Of a DNA stretch of 64,000 nucleotides, positions 33,929 to 43,147 are shown one piece after another; the first letter of the stretch is position 1, and every line of letters begins with the position of its first letter. A program made the position numbers and the translations under genes. Location: positions 1 through 64,000 of the forward strand of contig NZ_CAJLKP010000007.1 of NCBI RefSeq assembly GCF_905207245.1, in the 5' to 3' direction. Below the pieces are notes generated by a model that was not told the DNA's origin, made no database searches, and saw only the letters and a list, made by a program, of their open reading frames with translations. This stretch comes from an uncultured Bacteroides sp. Its GTDB lineage: Bacteria; Bacteroidota; Bacteroidia; Bacteroidales; Bacteroidaceae.

Positions 33929-35773
33929 ATGTGTGGAATAGTAGGCTATATTGGTCAAAGAAAAGCCTACCCCATTCTTATCAAAGGATTGAAGCGATTG
34001 GAGTATCGCGGATATGATAGTGCAGGGGTAGCATTAATCAGTGATAACCGACAGTTGAACGTGTACAAAACGAAAGGTAAGGTCTCGGAACTGGAAACTT
34101 TCGTTACTCAAAAAGATATTTCCGGTAACATCGGAATTGCCCATACCCGTTGGGCTACGCACGGGGAACCTTGTTCCGCTAATGCACATCCTCATTATTC
34201 TTCCTCCGAACGTCTCGCTCTCATCCACAACGGCATCATCGAAAACTACGCCGTTCTCAAAGAAAAACTTCAAGCCAAAGGCTATTCATTCAAAAGCAGT
34301 ACAGACACCGAGGTACTGGTGCAACTGATAGAATTCATCCAGAAATCCAGAAACATTGATTTGCTGACTGCCGTGCAACTGGCTTTGCGCGAAGTGATAG
34401 GCGCTTATGCCATTGCCGTGCTGGACAAAGACAATCCGGGTGAGATTATCGCAGCCCGCAAGAGCAGTCCACTGGTGGTGGGTATCGGTGAAGATGAATT
34501 TTTTCTGGCTTCGGATGCTACGCCCATCGTGGAATATACGGACAAAGTGGTGTATCTGGAAGATGAGGAAATTGCCGTGATACGTCGCGGAGAGAAACTG
34601 AAAGTAGTGAATCTGAAAAATGTGGAGTGCCCCCACGAAGTGAAGACAGTGGCACTGAACCTGGGACAGTTGGAAAAAGGCGGATACCCGCACTTCATGC
34701 TGAAAGAAATCTTTGAGCAACCTGATTGTATACACGACTGTATGCGCGGACGCATCAATGTGGAGAGTACGAATGTGGTGCTTTCCGCCGTGATAGATTA
34801 TAAAGAACACCTGTTGGCGGCTAAACGCTTCATTATTGTGGCATGCGGCACTTCCTGGCACGCTGCCCTCATCGGGAAACATTTGATAGAAAGCCTTTGC
34901 CGCATACCGGTGGAGGTAGAGTACGCTTCGGAGTTCCGCTACCGCGACCCGGTGATAGATAGCAACGATGTAGTGATTGCCATCTCACAAAGTGGTGAGA
35001 CGGCGGATACACTGGCTGCTGTGGAACTGGCACGTAGCCGCGGAGCATTTATTTACGGCATCTGCAATGCCATCGGTTCATCTATTCCGAGGGCTACGCA
35101 CACAGGTTCCTACATTCACGTGGGACCGGAAATCGGTGTGGCATCTACCAAAGCATTTACGGGGCAGGTGACGGTACTCACCATGCTGGCGCTGACGCTT
35201 GCCAAAGAGAGGCGTACCATAGATGAAGGGCAATATCTTGCCATCGTACAGGAACTGAACCGCATCCCCGACAAAATGAAAGAGGTGCTGGAACTGAATA
35301 AGGATATTGCCGAGCTTTCCAAGATATTTACCTATGCCCATAACTTCATTTACCTGGGGCGTGGCTATTCCTATCCCGTAGCCTTGGAAGGTGCGTTGAA
35401 GTTGAAGGAAATCTCTTATATACATGCCGAGGGGTATCCGGCTGCTGAAATGAAGCACGGACCTATCGCACTGGTGGATGCGGAAATGCCTGTGGTGGTG
35501 ATTGCCACGCAGAACGGGCTTTATGAGAAAGTATTGAGTAATATACAGGAGATAAAGGCACGCAAGGGCAAAGTGATTGCCTTGGTGACGAAAGGGGATA
35601 CGGTAATCAGCAAAATTGCCGATACTTGCATCGAGCTGCCGGAAACAATTGAGTGTCTCGACCCGTTGATTACTACGGTACCCTTGCAATTACTGGCTTA
35701 TCATATTGCCGTATGCAAAGGCATGGATGTGGATCAGCCCCGTAATCTGGCGAAAAGCGTAACTGTGGAATAA
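33929..35773 (+). CDS. glmS: Glucosamine-fructose-6-phosphate aminotransferase
   Basis: Makes glucosamine-6-phosphate from fructose-6-phosphate and glutamine, the entry to amino-sugar and cell-wall synthesis. From the ATG at 33929 it has 614 residues, with the catalytic Cys2 (MCGIVGYIG), the HTRWATHG motif of the amidotransferase domain and two SIS domains (ISQSGETADT, LKEISYIHAEGYPAAEMKHGPIAL). It ends in the conserved LAKSVTVE. It stands before the purF-type gene, both using glutamine. A small repeat fragment (CCTTGTCAACT) lies 20 bp past its stop. Confidence 0.97.
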   Translation: MCGIVGYIGQRKAYPILIKGLKRLEYRGYDSAGVALISDNRQLNVYKTKGKVSELETFVTQKDISGNIGIAHTRWATHGEPCSANAHPHYSSSERLALIHNGIIENYAVLKEKLQAKGYSFKSSTDTEVLVQLIEFIQKSRNIDLLTAVQLALREVIGAYAIAVLDKDNPGEIIAARKSSPLVVGIGEDEFFLASDATPIVEYTDKVVYLEDEEIAVIRRGEKLKVVNLKNVECPHEVKTVALNLGQLEKGGYPHFMLKEIFEQPDCIHDCMRGRINVESTNVVLSAVIDYKEHLLAAKRFIIVACGTSWHAALIGKHLIESLCRIPVEVEYASEFRYRDPVIDSNDVVIAISQSGETADTLAAVELARSRGAFIYGICNAIGSSIPRATHTGSYIHVGPEIGVASTKAFTGQVTVLTMLALTLAKERRTIDEGQYLAIVQELNRIPDKMKEVLELNKDIAELSKIFTYAHNFIYLGRGYSYPVALEGALKLKEISYIHAEGYPAAEMKHGPIALVDAEMPVVVIATQNGLYEKVLSNIQEIKARKGKVIALVTKGDTVISKIADTCIELPETIECLDPLITTVPLQLLAYHIAVCKGMDVDQPRNLAKSVTVE

Positions 35774-35853
35774 AATACTTAACGGGATACCCTTGTCAAC
35801 TGATTTAATTGCTAAATTCGCATTTGCAAAACTTATAAACAATAACGTATAAG

Positions 35854-37737
35854 ATGGAAGAACTGAAGCATGAATGTGGCGTCGCCATGATACGCCTGTT
35901 GAAGCCTCTGGAGTACTACGAACAGAAGTACGGCACATGGATGTACGGTTTGAATAAACTCTATCTCCTGATGGAGAAACAGCATAACCGCGGACAGGAA
36001 GGTGCCGGGCTGGCTTGCGTAAAGCTGGAAGCCAATCCCGGTGAAGAATACATGTTCCGCGAGCGTGCACTCGGTTCGGGCGCTATTACCGAAATATTCG
36101 ATACGGTGCAGAGTAACTTTAAAGATCTGACAAAAGAACAATTGCACGATGCAGAATATGCAAAGAGCGTGCTTCCCTTTGCCGGTGAGGTGTACATGGG
36201 ACACTTGCGCTATTCTACTACCGGGAAGAGCGGCATTTCTTATGTGCATCCCTTTCTGAGGCGGAACAACTGGCGCGCGAAGAATCTCGCCCTTTGCGGC
36301 AACTTCAATATGACAAACGTGGACGAGATTTTTGCCCGTATTACCGCAATAGGTCAGCATCCGCGCAAGTATGCCGATACTTACATCATGCTGGAACAGG
36401 TGGGGCATCGCCTCGACCGTGAGGTAGAGCGCCTTTTCAATCTCGCCGAAGCCGAAGGGCTGACGGGTATGGGTGTGACCCATTATATTGAAGATCACAT
36501 CGACCTTGCAAACGTGCTCCGCACTTCAAGCAAAGAGTGGGACGGGGGCTACGTGATATGCGGACTGACCGGAAGTGGCGAGACTTTCGCCGTGCGCGAC
36601 CCGTGGGGCATCCGTCCGGCATTCTGGTATCAGGATGAAGAAATAGCGGTGCTTGCCAGCGAGCGCCCTGTAATACAGACCGCCCTCAATGTACCGGCAG
36701 ACAGGGTTAAAGAACTGATGCCGGGACAGGCTTTGCTGATAAACAAGGCGGGCAAGTTGCGTACTACACAAATCAACAAGGTGCGCGAACTGAAACCCTG
36801 TTCTTTCGAGCGCATCTACTTCTCCCGGGGCAGCGACGTGGATATCTATAAAGAACGTAAACTATTGGGTGAGAAACTGGTACCTAACATCCTGAAAGCC
36901 ATCAATAACGATGTAGACCATACCGTCTTTTCCTTTATCCCGAACACGGCGGAAGTTGCCTTCTACGGCATGCTTCAGGGCTTGGATGATTACCTGAATG
37001 AAGAGAAAGTGCGTCAGATAGCTACACTGGGGCATAATCCCAATCTGGAAGAACTGGAACAGATACTTTCCCGCCGCATCCGTAGTGAGAAGGTGGCCAT
37101 CAAAGATATCAAGCTCCGCACATTCATCGCAGAAGGAAACAGCCGGAACGACTTGGCTGCGCATGTGTATGACATCACTTACGGCAGCCTTGTGCCGGGT
37201 GTGGATAACCTCGTCATCATTGACGACAGCATTGTGCGCGGAACAACGCTGAGACAAAGTATTATCGGCATTCTCGACCGCTTGAATCCGAAGAAGATCG
37301 TGATTGTTTCTTCTTCTCCGCAGGTGCGCTACCCTGACTACTACGGCATAGACATGGCAAAAATGAGCGAATTTATCGCTTTCAAAGCCGCCATCGAGTT
37401 GCTGAAAGACCGGGATATGAAAGATGTGATTGCCGCCGCCTACCGCAAGTCGAAAGACCAGGTAGGACTGCCGAAGGAGCAGATGGTGAACTACGTGAAG
37501 GAAATCTATGCGCCCTTCACCGATGAAGAAATCTCTGCCAAGATGGTGGAACTGCTGACACCTGCCGGAACGAAGGCGAAAGTGGAAATCGTGTACCAGC
37601 CTTTGCAGGGACTGCACGAAGCATGTCCCAAGCATCGGGGCGACTGGTACTTCAGTGGTGATTATCCCACGCCGGGCGGGGTGAAGCTGCTGAACAATGC
37701 ATTTATTGATTATATAGAACAAGTCTATCAATTCTGA
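35854..37737 (+). CDS. purF: Amidophosphoribosyltransferase (PurF family)
   Basis: First committed step of purine synthesis: makes phosphoribosylamine from PRPP and glutamine. The nucleophile is probably Cys8 in KHECGVAM, after a seven-residue propeptide. QHNRGQEGAG and CGNFNMTNV are amidotransferase motifs, and VIIDDSIVRGTTLRQSI is the PRPP loop. At 627 residues it is longer than E. coli PurF (505), with a C-terminal extension of about 100 residues (KDQVGLPKEQMVNYVKEIYAP onwards) that I associate with the Bacteroidetes form. A second purF elsewhere in the genome is possible, so the symbol is by family. Confidence 0.87.
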   Translation: MEELKHECGVAMIRLLKPLEYYEQKYGTWMYGLNKLYLLMEKQHNRGQEGAGLACVKLEANPGEEYMFRERALGSGAITEIFDTVQSNFKDLTKEQLHDAEYAKSVLPFAGEVYMGHLRYSTTGKSGISYVHPFLRRNNWRAKNLALCGNFNMTNVDEIFARITAIGQHPRKYADTYIMLEQVGHRLDREVERLFNLAEAEGLTGMGVTHYIEDHIDLANVLRTSSKEWDGGYVICGLTGSGETFAVRDPWGIRPAFWYQDEEIAVLASERPVIQTALNVPADRVKELMPGQALLINKAGKLRTTQINKVRELKPCSFERIYFSRGSDVDIYKERKLLGEKLVPNILKAINNDVDHTVFSFIPNTAEVAFYGMLQGLDDYLNEEKVRQIATLGHNPNLEELEQILSRRIRSEKVAIKDIKLRTFIAEGNSRNDLAAHVYDITYGSLVPGVDNLVIIDDSIVRGTTLRQSIIGILDRLNPKKIVIVSSSPQVRYPDYYGIDMAKMSEFIAFKAAIELLKDRDMKDVIAAAYRKSKDQVGLPKEQMVNYVKEIYAPFTDEEISAKMVELLTPAGTKAKVEIVYQPLQGLHEACPKHRGDWYFSGDYPTPGGVKLLNNAFIDYIEQVYQF

Positions 37738-37743
37738 CAGCAT

Positions 37744-37834
37744 TAGCTACAAGCTACGAGTGCCATGCGGTATGATAGTTTGCAGACAGACACAGCGCAG
37801 CCACTTGTAGCTCGTAGCTTGTAGCTCGTAACTA
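37744..37834. repeat. Palindromic element, GTTACGAGCTAC family, between purF and carA
   Basis: TAGCTACAAGCTACGAG is followed by a centre TGCCATGCGGTATG...CACAGCGCAGCCA (37761-37803) and by inverted words CTTGTAGCTCGTAGCTTG and TAGCTCGTAACTA. The centre is the shared core with a longer middle. It begins seven bases after the purF stop. Confidence 0.88.
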
Positions 37835-37853
37835 AGTAACTTTTATAACAAAT

Positions 37854-38996
37854 ATGAGAAATGTAACTCTTATCCTCGACGACGGGAGCCGCTTCCACGG
37901 CAAGTCGTTTGGCTACGAAAAACCGGTAGCAGGAGAGGTGGTTTTCAACACAGCTATGTCGGGTTATCCCGAGAGCCTGACAGACCCCTCGTATGCCGGA
38001 CAGTTGATGACACTCACTTATCCATTGGTGGGCAACTATGGTGTGCCGCCTTTCACTATCGAATCAAACGGGCTGGCTACTTTTATGGAAAGTGAACGTA
38101 TTCATGCGGAAGCCATCATCGTGAGCGATTACTCGGAAGACTTCAGTCACTGGAATGCTGTGGAGAGCCTTAGCGACTGGCTGAAACGTGAACAGGTGCC
38201 GGGCATCACGGGCATTGATACCCGCGAACTGACGAAGGTGCTGCGCGAACATGGTGTGATGATGGGACGAATTATTTTTAATGAAGAATTAAAAATGAAG
38301 AATGAAGAATTTCCTGAACAATCTGCTGTTTACGAAGGCGTGAACTATGTAGATAAGGTAAGCTGCAAGGAGATTATTCATTACTTTCCTAGTGGCAATG
38401 CCCTTCATAGCGCAGCAGATTCTTCATTCTTCATTCCTCATTCTTCATTAAAAAAGGTGGTACTGGTGGATTGCGGTGTGAAAACCAACATCATTCGCTG
38501 CCTGCTGAAACGGGATGTGGAAGTCATCCGTGTGCCTTGGGATTATGATTACAACGGATTGGAATTCGACGGACTTTTTATCAGTAACGGTCCGGGCGAC
38601 CCGGATACATGCGATGCTGCCGTACAGAATATCCGCAAGGCGATGGAAAATGAGAAGTTGCCCATCTTCGGGATTTGTATGGGAAACCAATTGCTGAGCA
38701 AGGCAGGTGGAGCTAAGATTTATAAACTGAAGTACGGTCACCGCAGCCATAACCAACCGGTGCGTATGGTGGGCACAGAACGTTGTTTTATCACTTCGCA
38801 GAACCACGGTTATGCAGTGGACAACAACACGCTGACTGAAGACTGGGAACCGTTGTTTATTAATATGAACGACGGGTCTAATGAGGGTATCAGACATAAA
38901 AGAAACCCCTGGTTTTCCGCACAGTTCCACCCGGAAGCAGCCAGTGGACCGACGGACACAGAGTTCTTGTTTGATGAGTTTGTGAAACTATTATAA
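37854..38996 (+). CDS. carA: Carbamoyl-phosphate synthase small subunit, with two in-frame repeat arms
   Basis: Hydrolyses glutamine and channels ammonia to CarB for carbamoyl phosphate. 380 residues: N-terminal CarA domain (DGSRFHGKSFGYEKP, FNTAMSGYPESLTDPSYAGQ), then the class I amidotransferase with IFGICMGNQLLS (catalytic Cys) and AQFHPEAASGP (His, Glu). It is about 20 residues longer than usual. Residues about 142-154 and 179-199 are encoded by the left and right arms of a GAAGAATGAA element; the conserved stretch VNYVDKVSCKE lies between them. Both lie in the linker between domains. The frame is intact. Confidence 0.95.
   Translation: MRNVTLILDDGSRFHGKSFGYEKPVAGEVVFNTAMSGYPESLTDPSYAGQLMTLTYPLVGNYGVPPFTIESNGLATFMESERIHAEAIIVSDYSEDFSHWNAVESLSDWLKREQVPGITGIDTRELTKVLREHGVMMGRIIFNEELKMKNEEFPEQSAVYEGVNYVDKVSCKEIIHYFPSGNALHSAADSSFFIPHSSLKKVVLVDCGVKTNIIRCLLKRDVEVIRVPWDYDYNGLEFDGLFISNGPGDPDTCDAAVQNIRKAMENEKLPIFGICMGNQLLSKAGGAKIYKLKYGHRSHNQPVRMVGTERCFITSQNHGYAVDNNTLTEDWEPLFINMNDGSNEGIRHKRNPWFSAQFHPEAASGPTDTEFLFDEFVKLL
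38280..38450. repeat. Split GAAGAATGAA element inside carA
   Basis: The left arm (38280-38315) has AATGAAGAATT, AAAAATGAAG and AATGAAGAATTTCCT. After 69 bp of native carA sequence, TTTCCT recurs (38385-38390), followed by the core AGTGGCAATGCC and CATAGCGCAGCAG and the inverted words TTCTTCATTCTTCATTCC, TCATTCTTCATTA (38391-38450). The intergenic copy at 48035 has the same order with TTTCCT present once and no native DNA between. Both arms are translated. Confidence 0.88.
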
Positions 38997-39086
38997 GTTG
39001 ACGAGTTGACAAGATACAAGTTTTCCTTGCAGCATGAAAGAGCATTTCCTCTTGTTCCCTTGTCAACTCGTCTCCTTGTCAACTAA
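38996..39086. repeat. Palindromic element, TTGACAAGG family, between carA and carB
   Basis: AGTTGACGAGTTGACAAG, AAGATACAAG and CCTTGCAGCATG precede inverted words CTTGTTCCCTTGTCAACTCG and TCTCCTTGTCAACT. The first base after the carA TAA (38994-38996) already belongs to the first unit. It fills the carA-carB gap up to 14 bp before the carB start. Confidence 0.88.
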
Positions 39087-39099
39087 AAAATAAAAGACA

Positions 39100-42000
39100 A
39101 TGAAAGAAAACAATATAAAGAAAGTCCTGTTGCTCGGTTCCGGTGCACTGAAAATTGGTGAGGCGGGTGAGTTCGATTACTCCGGCAGCCAGGCGCTCAA
39201 AGCGTTGAAAGAGGAAGGTATCCATACCGTCCTTATCAACCCCAATATTGCCACTGTGCAGACTTCAGAAGGAGTTGCTGACCAGATTTATTTTCTGCCT
39301 GTCACCCCATATTTCGTAGAAAAAGTCATTGCGAAAGAGAAACCGGACGGTATCATGCTTGCATTCGGCGGTCAGACGGCACTGAATTGCGGGGTTGCCC
39401 TCTACAAAGAAGGTATCTTTGAAAAATATGACGTAAAAGTGCTTGGCACCCCCGTACAAGCTATTATTGACACAGAAGACCGTGAAATCTTTGTTCAGAA
39501 ACTCGACCAGATAAATGTAAAGACCATCCAAAGCGAAGCTGTGGAAAATGCCGCTGATGCCCGCCGTGCTGCTGCCACGTTGGGATATCCGGTCATTGTC
39601 CGCGCTGCCTACGCACTTGGCGGACTGGGTTCCGGCTTCTGTGACAATGAGGAAGAACTGAACGTGCTGGTTGAAAAAGCCTTCTCCTTCTCTCCGCAGG
39701 TGCTCGTTGAGAAATCATTGCGGGGCTGGAAGGAAGTGGAGTATGAGGTGGTGCGCGACCGCTTCGACAACTGTATCACCGTCTGCAACATGGAGAACTT
39801 CGATCCGCTGGGCATCCATACGGGAGAATCCATTGTTATCGCACCTTCACAGACGCTTTCGAATACCGATTATCATAAATTGCGCGAACTGGCTATCCGC
39901 ATCATCCGCCACATAGGAATTGTGGGAGAATGTAATGTGCAGTATGCCTATGACCCCGAAAGTGAAGACTACCGGGTGATTGAAGTGAACGCTCGTTTGA
40001 GTCGTTCTTCGGCTTTGGCCTCCAAGGCTACGGGGTATCCGCTTGCCTTTGTTGCTGCCAAACTCGGACTCGGTTATGGTCTGTTCGACCTGAAGAACTC
40101 CGTGACAAAAACCACGAGCGCATTCTTTGAACCTGCTTTGGACTATGTAGTCTGCAAAATTCCTCGTTGGGACTTGGGCAAATTTCATGGAGTAGACAAG
40201 GAACTTGGTTCTTCGATGAAGTCTGTAGGCGAGGTGATGGCTATCGGACGTACCTTTGAAGAAGCTATTCAGAAGGGTTTGAGAATGATAGGGCAAGGCA
40301 TGCACGGTTTCGTGGAGAACAAGGAACTCGTCATTGCCGATATAGATAAGGCTCTGCGTGAACCGACAGACAAGCGCATCTTTGTTATTTCAAAGGCTTT
40401 CCGCGCCGGATATACCGTAGACCAGGTGCACGAACTGACGAAGATTGACAAGTGGTTTCTGGAGAAGCTGATGAACATCATGAATACCAGCAAGGAGCTG
40501 CAGGGGCTCTGTCATTCTGAGCTCGCCGAAGAATCTACTCCCTCAGCGCAGTGCAGAGGAGAAGAGATTCTTCACTTCGTTCAGAATGACAAAGCGGCGC
40601 AAGAACTATTGCGAAAGGCTAAGGTGCAAGGCTTTTCTGACTTTCAGATAGCCCGTGCTATCGGTTTGGAGAAGTGTATGGATAGTGAAGACGGTATTCT
40701 TGCCATTCGTGCACTCCGCAAGAGTGTTGGCATCCTTCCTGTGGTGAAGCAAATTGATACCCTTGCAGCAGAGTACCCTGCACAGACCAATTATCTGTAT
40801 CTGACGTATAGCGGCGTTGCTAACGATGTCCGTTATCTGGGCGACCGCAAATCCATTGTTGTTCTCGGTTCCGGTGCATACCGTATCGGTTCTTCCGTGG
40901 AATTTGACTGGTGTGGCGTGCAGGCATTGAATACCATCCGTAAAGAGGGCTATCGCAGCGTCATGATTAACTATAACCCCGAAACCGTATCTACGGACTA
41001 CGATATGTGCGACCGCCTCTATTTTGATGAACTCACCTTTGAACGTGTAATGGATATCCTCGAATTGGAAAATCCACATGGGGTCATTGTTTCTACGGGA
41101 GGACAGATACCGAATAACCTCGCCTTGCGTCTGGATGCACAGAATGTGCCTATCCTCGGAACTTCCGCTAAAAGCATCGACAATGCCGAAGACCGTGAGA
41201 AGTTCTCCGCCATGCTGGACCGTATCGGCGTAGACCAGCCACGCTGGCGCGAACTTACGAGTATGGACGATATTAACGAATTTGTGGAAGAAGTAGGTTT
41301 CCCGGTGCTGGTGCGTCCGTCTTATGTGCTCTCCGGTGCGGCAATGAACGTCTGCTCCAATCAGGAAGAACTGGAACGTTTCCTTCAGCTTGCTGCTAAT
41401 GTATCGAAGAAGCATCCGGTTGTTGTCAGCCAGTTCATCGAGCATGCCAAGGAAGTGGAAATGGACGCTGTGGCACAGAACGGTGAAATTGTTGCCTATG
41501 CCATCTCCGAACATATTGAGTTTGCCGGTGTGCATTCCGGTGATGCAACGATCCAGTTCCCGCCACAGAAATTATATGTGGAGACTGTGCGCCGCATCAA
41601 ACGCATCAGCCGTGAGATTGCACGGGAACTGAATATCTCCGGTCCGTTCAATATTCAGTATCTGGCTCGTGAGAATGATATCAAGGTGATTGAGTGTAAC
41701 TTGCGTGCTTCGCGTAGTTTCCCGTTCGTCAGCAAGGTATTGAAGATAAACCTGATTGAACTGGCTACGAAAGTCATGCTTGGGCTTCCGGTGGAGAAAC
41801 CGAACAAGAATCTGTTTGAACTCGACTATGTGGGCATCAAAGCCAGCCAATTCTCTTTCAATCGCCTGCAAAAGGCAGATCCGGTGCTGGGTGTGGACAT
41901 GGCGTCTACGGGAGAGGTTGGTTGTATCGGAAGCGATACTTCCTGTGCTGTGCTGAAAGCCATGCTCTCGGTTGGTTACCGTATTCCAAAGAAGAACATT

Positions 42001-42396
42001 CTGCTTTCTACGGGTACGCCGAAACAGAAAGTGGATATGCTTTCTGCCGCCCGTATGTTGCAGAAGAAGGGGTATAAGATTTTCGCCACAGGCGGTTCCA
42101 GCAACTTCCTTACAGAGAACGGAGTGGAGAATACCCGCGTCTACTGGCCCAGTGAGCCGGAAAATCATCCGCAGGCACTGGATATGCTGCACAATAAGGA
42201 GATTGATATGGTAGTGAATATTCCGAAGAACCTCACCGCAGGCGAGTTGGACAACGGTTACAAAATACGCCGTGCTGCCATTGACCTTAATGTGCCGCTG
42301 ATTACGAATGCCCGTCTGGCAAGTGCTTTCATCAATGCTTTCTGTACGATGAGTGTGGATGATATTGCGATTAAGTCGTGGGAAGAGTATAAATAA
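39100..42396 (+). CDS. carB: Carbamoyl-phosphate synthase large subunit, with in-frame repeat insertion
   Basis: Makes carbamoyl phosphate for pyrimidine and arginine synthesis. The 1098-residue chain has two ATP-grasp halves (start of each: LGSGALKIGEAGEFDYSG and LGSGAYRIGSSVEFDWCG), an oligomerisation domain between them and a C-terminal MGS-like regulatory domain (KGYKIFATGGSS). Residues about 470-498 in the oligomerisation domain (LCHSELAEESTPSAQ and following) are not family-like; they are encoded by the palindrome at 40510-40591. The flanking family sequence resumes with LLRKAKVQGFSDFQIAR. It follows carA by 103 bp. Confidence 0.96.
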   Translation: MKENNIKKVLLLGSGALKIGEAGEFDYSGSQALKALKEEGIHTVLINPNIATVQTSEGVADQIYFLPVTPYFVEKVIAKEKPDGIMLAFGGQTALNCGVALYKEGIFEKYDVKVLGTPVQAIIDTEDREIFVQKLDQINVKTIQSEAVENAADARRAAATLGYPVIVRAAYALGGLGSGFCDNEEELNVLVEKAFSFSPQVLVEKSLRGWKEVEYEVVRDRFDNCITVCNMENFDPLGIHTGESIVIAPSQTLSNTDYHKLRELAIRIIRHIGIVGECNVQYAYDPESEDYRVIEVNARLSRSSALASKATGYPLAFVAAKLGLGYGLFDLKNSVTKTTSAFFEPALDYVVCKIPRWDLGKFHGVDKELGSSMKSVGEVMAIGRTFEEAIQKGLRMIGQGMHGFVENKELVIADIDKALREPTDKRIFVISKAFRAGYTVDQVHELTKIDKWFLEKLMNIMNTSKELQGLCHSELAEESTPSAQCRGEEILHFVQNDKAAQELLRKAKVQGFSDFQIARAIGLEKCMDSEDGILAIRALRKSVGILPVVKQIDTLAAEYPAQTNYLYLTYSGVANDVRYLGDRKSIVVLGSGAYRIGSSVEFDWCGVQALNTIRKEGYRSVMINYNPETVSTDYDMCDRLYFDELTFERVMDILELENPHGVIVSTGGQIPNNLALRLDAQNVPILGTSAKSIDNAEDREKFSAMLDRIGVDQPRWRELTSMDDINEFVEEVGFPVLVRPSYVLSGAAMNVCSNQEELERFLQLAANVSKKHPVVVSQFIEHAKEVEMDAVAQNGEIVAYAISEHIEFAGVHSGDATIQFPPQKLYVETVRRIKRISREIARELNISGPFNIQYLARENDIKVIECNLRASRSFPFVSKVLKINLIELATKVMLGLPVEKPNKNLFELDYVGIKASQFSFNRLQKADPVLGVDMASTGEVGCIGSDTSCAVLKAMLSVGYRIPKKNILLSTGTPKQKVDMLSAARMLQKKGYKIFATGGSSNFLTENGVENTRVYWPSEPENHPQALDMLHNKEIDMVVNIPKNLTAGELDNGYKIRRAAIDLNVPLITNARLASAFINAFCTMSVDDIAIKSWEEYK
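40510..40591. repeat. TGTCATNCTGAGC palindrome inside carB
   Basis: TGTCATTCTGA with GAAGAATCT at 40510-40536 is matched by AGATTCTTC and TCAGAATGACA at 40564-40591. The 82-bp element has a centre containing CAGCGCAG and is translated in frame. One arm of the same family lies at 13701-13728. Confidence 0.9.
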
Positions 42397-42432
42397 TTTC
42401 ATGTTTCTTTGCATAACAAAGTGAGAAATATA

Positions 42433-42463
42433 TTTGTTAGTCAGGGAGAATGGCTTAACTTTG
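42433..42463 (+). promoter_or_regulatory. Promoter of the toxin-antitoxin pair
   Basis: TTTG (42433-42436) and TAACTTTG (42456-42463) are separated by 19 bp, a good match to the Bacteroides consensus, 33 bp before the antitoxin ATG. Confidence 0.7.
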
Positions 42464-42496
42464 CAAATATCAATGATAAGTATAGGAGAGTAGATT

Positions 42497-42694
42497 ATGG
42501 ATACAACGATGGAAACCATTTCATTTGAGTTGCCGAAAGCTGACTTGAAGTTATTTAAGGAATTGGCAAAGAAAATGGGCTGGACTATTACTGACAAAAA
42601 GTCGGGTATAGAGAAGGCTATGGAAGATGTGAGAGCCGGTCGTGTGTACAAAGCTAAGGATGCTGATGAGCTGTTTAAACAAATCTTGGGCTGA
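42497..42694 (+). CDS. RelB-type antitoxin
   Basis: A 65-residue protein with a short N-terminal strand (TISFELPKADLKLFKELAKKMGW), which resembles the ribbon-helix-helix or RelB-like DNA-binding start, and a charged C-terminal helix (SGIEKAMEDVRAGRVYKAKDADELFKQILG) suited to wrapping a toxin. Its stop overlaps the start of the next gene by one base (TGATGG at 42692), the usual arrangement of antitoxin-toxin pairs. It should neutralise the toxin and repress the operon (family knowledge). Confidence 0.82.
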   Translation: MDTTMETISFELPKADLKLFKELAKKMGWTITDKKSGIEKAMEDVRAGRVYKAKDADELFKQILG

Positions 42695-42969
42695 TGGCAT
42701 ATTCGTTAACATATACCGGACAGTTTAAGAAAGACTTAAAACGCTGTCAGAAGCGAGGATTGGATATTGGGCTTTTATATAAAGTGATTACTTTTTTACA
42801 GGAGAATGGCTTTATTCCGGCTGAATATAAGCCTCATTTGTTGTCAGGACAATTCTCCGGTTGTTGGGAATGCCATATTAAACCGGACTGGTTGCTAATA
42901 TGGGCACAGGATGATAAGGAATTGACTTTATTATTGCTAAATACCGGCACACACTCGGATTTATTTTGA
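42694..42969 (+). CDS. YafQ-type mRNA interferase toxin
   Basis: A 91-residue RelE-superfamily protein. FKKDLKRCQKRGLDIGLLYKV, EYKPHLLSGQFSGCWECHIKPDWLLIW and LLLLNTGTHSDLF match the YafQ subfamily, including the conserved C-terminal His-Ser-Asp-Leu-Phe. These toxins cut mRNA on the ribosome. It is translated together with the antitoxin upstream. The pair lies between carB and the fucose operon and is an accessory insertion in an otherwise metabolic region. Confidence 0.88.
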   Translation: MAYSLTYTGQFKKDLKRCQKRGLDIGLLYKVITFLQENGFIPAEYKPHLLSGQFSGCWECHIKPDWLLIWAQDDKELTLLLLNTGTHSDLF

Positions 42970-42984
42970 TAAACCTAAAAATAG

Positions 42985-43020
42985 GACTCCGTTGCACTTC
43001 AGATGCAGCGGAGTCTTTTT
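42985..43020 (+). terminator. Terminator after the toxin gene
   Basis: GACTCCGTTGCA (42985-42996) pairs with TGCAGCGGAGTC (43004-43015), one G-U pair, followed by TTTTT. It lies 16 bp past the toxin stop. Confidence 0.88.
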
Positions 43021-43088
43021 AGTTTTTATATGTTGCAAAACATACGCCTCTTTCTTCTTGGTTTCAAATAAATAACCTTACTTTGCGC

Positions 43089-43108
43089 CAGCACAGTTCA
43101 GCATAGTT
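43089..43108 (+). promoter_or_regulatory. Candidate FucR operator upstream of fucR
   Basis: Two tandem 10-bp words CAGCACAGTT and CAGCATAGTT. The same 20-bp site, with two differences, occurs before fucI at 44149. It lies just after a weak -7 box (TTACTTTG, 43078-43085), a position suited to repression. Confidence 0.6.
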
Positions 43109-43147
43109 GGCTTTGCTACTTTAATCCTTGATTAAACCTGTATCAGT

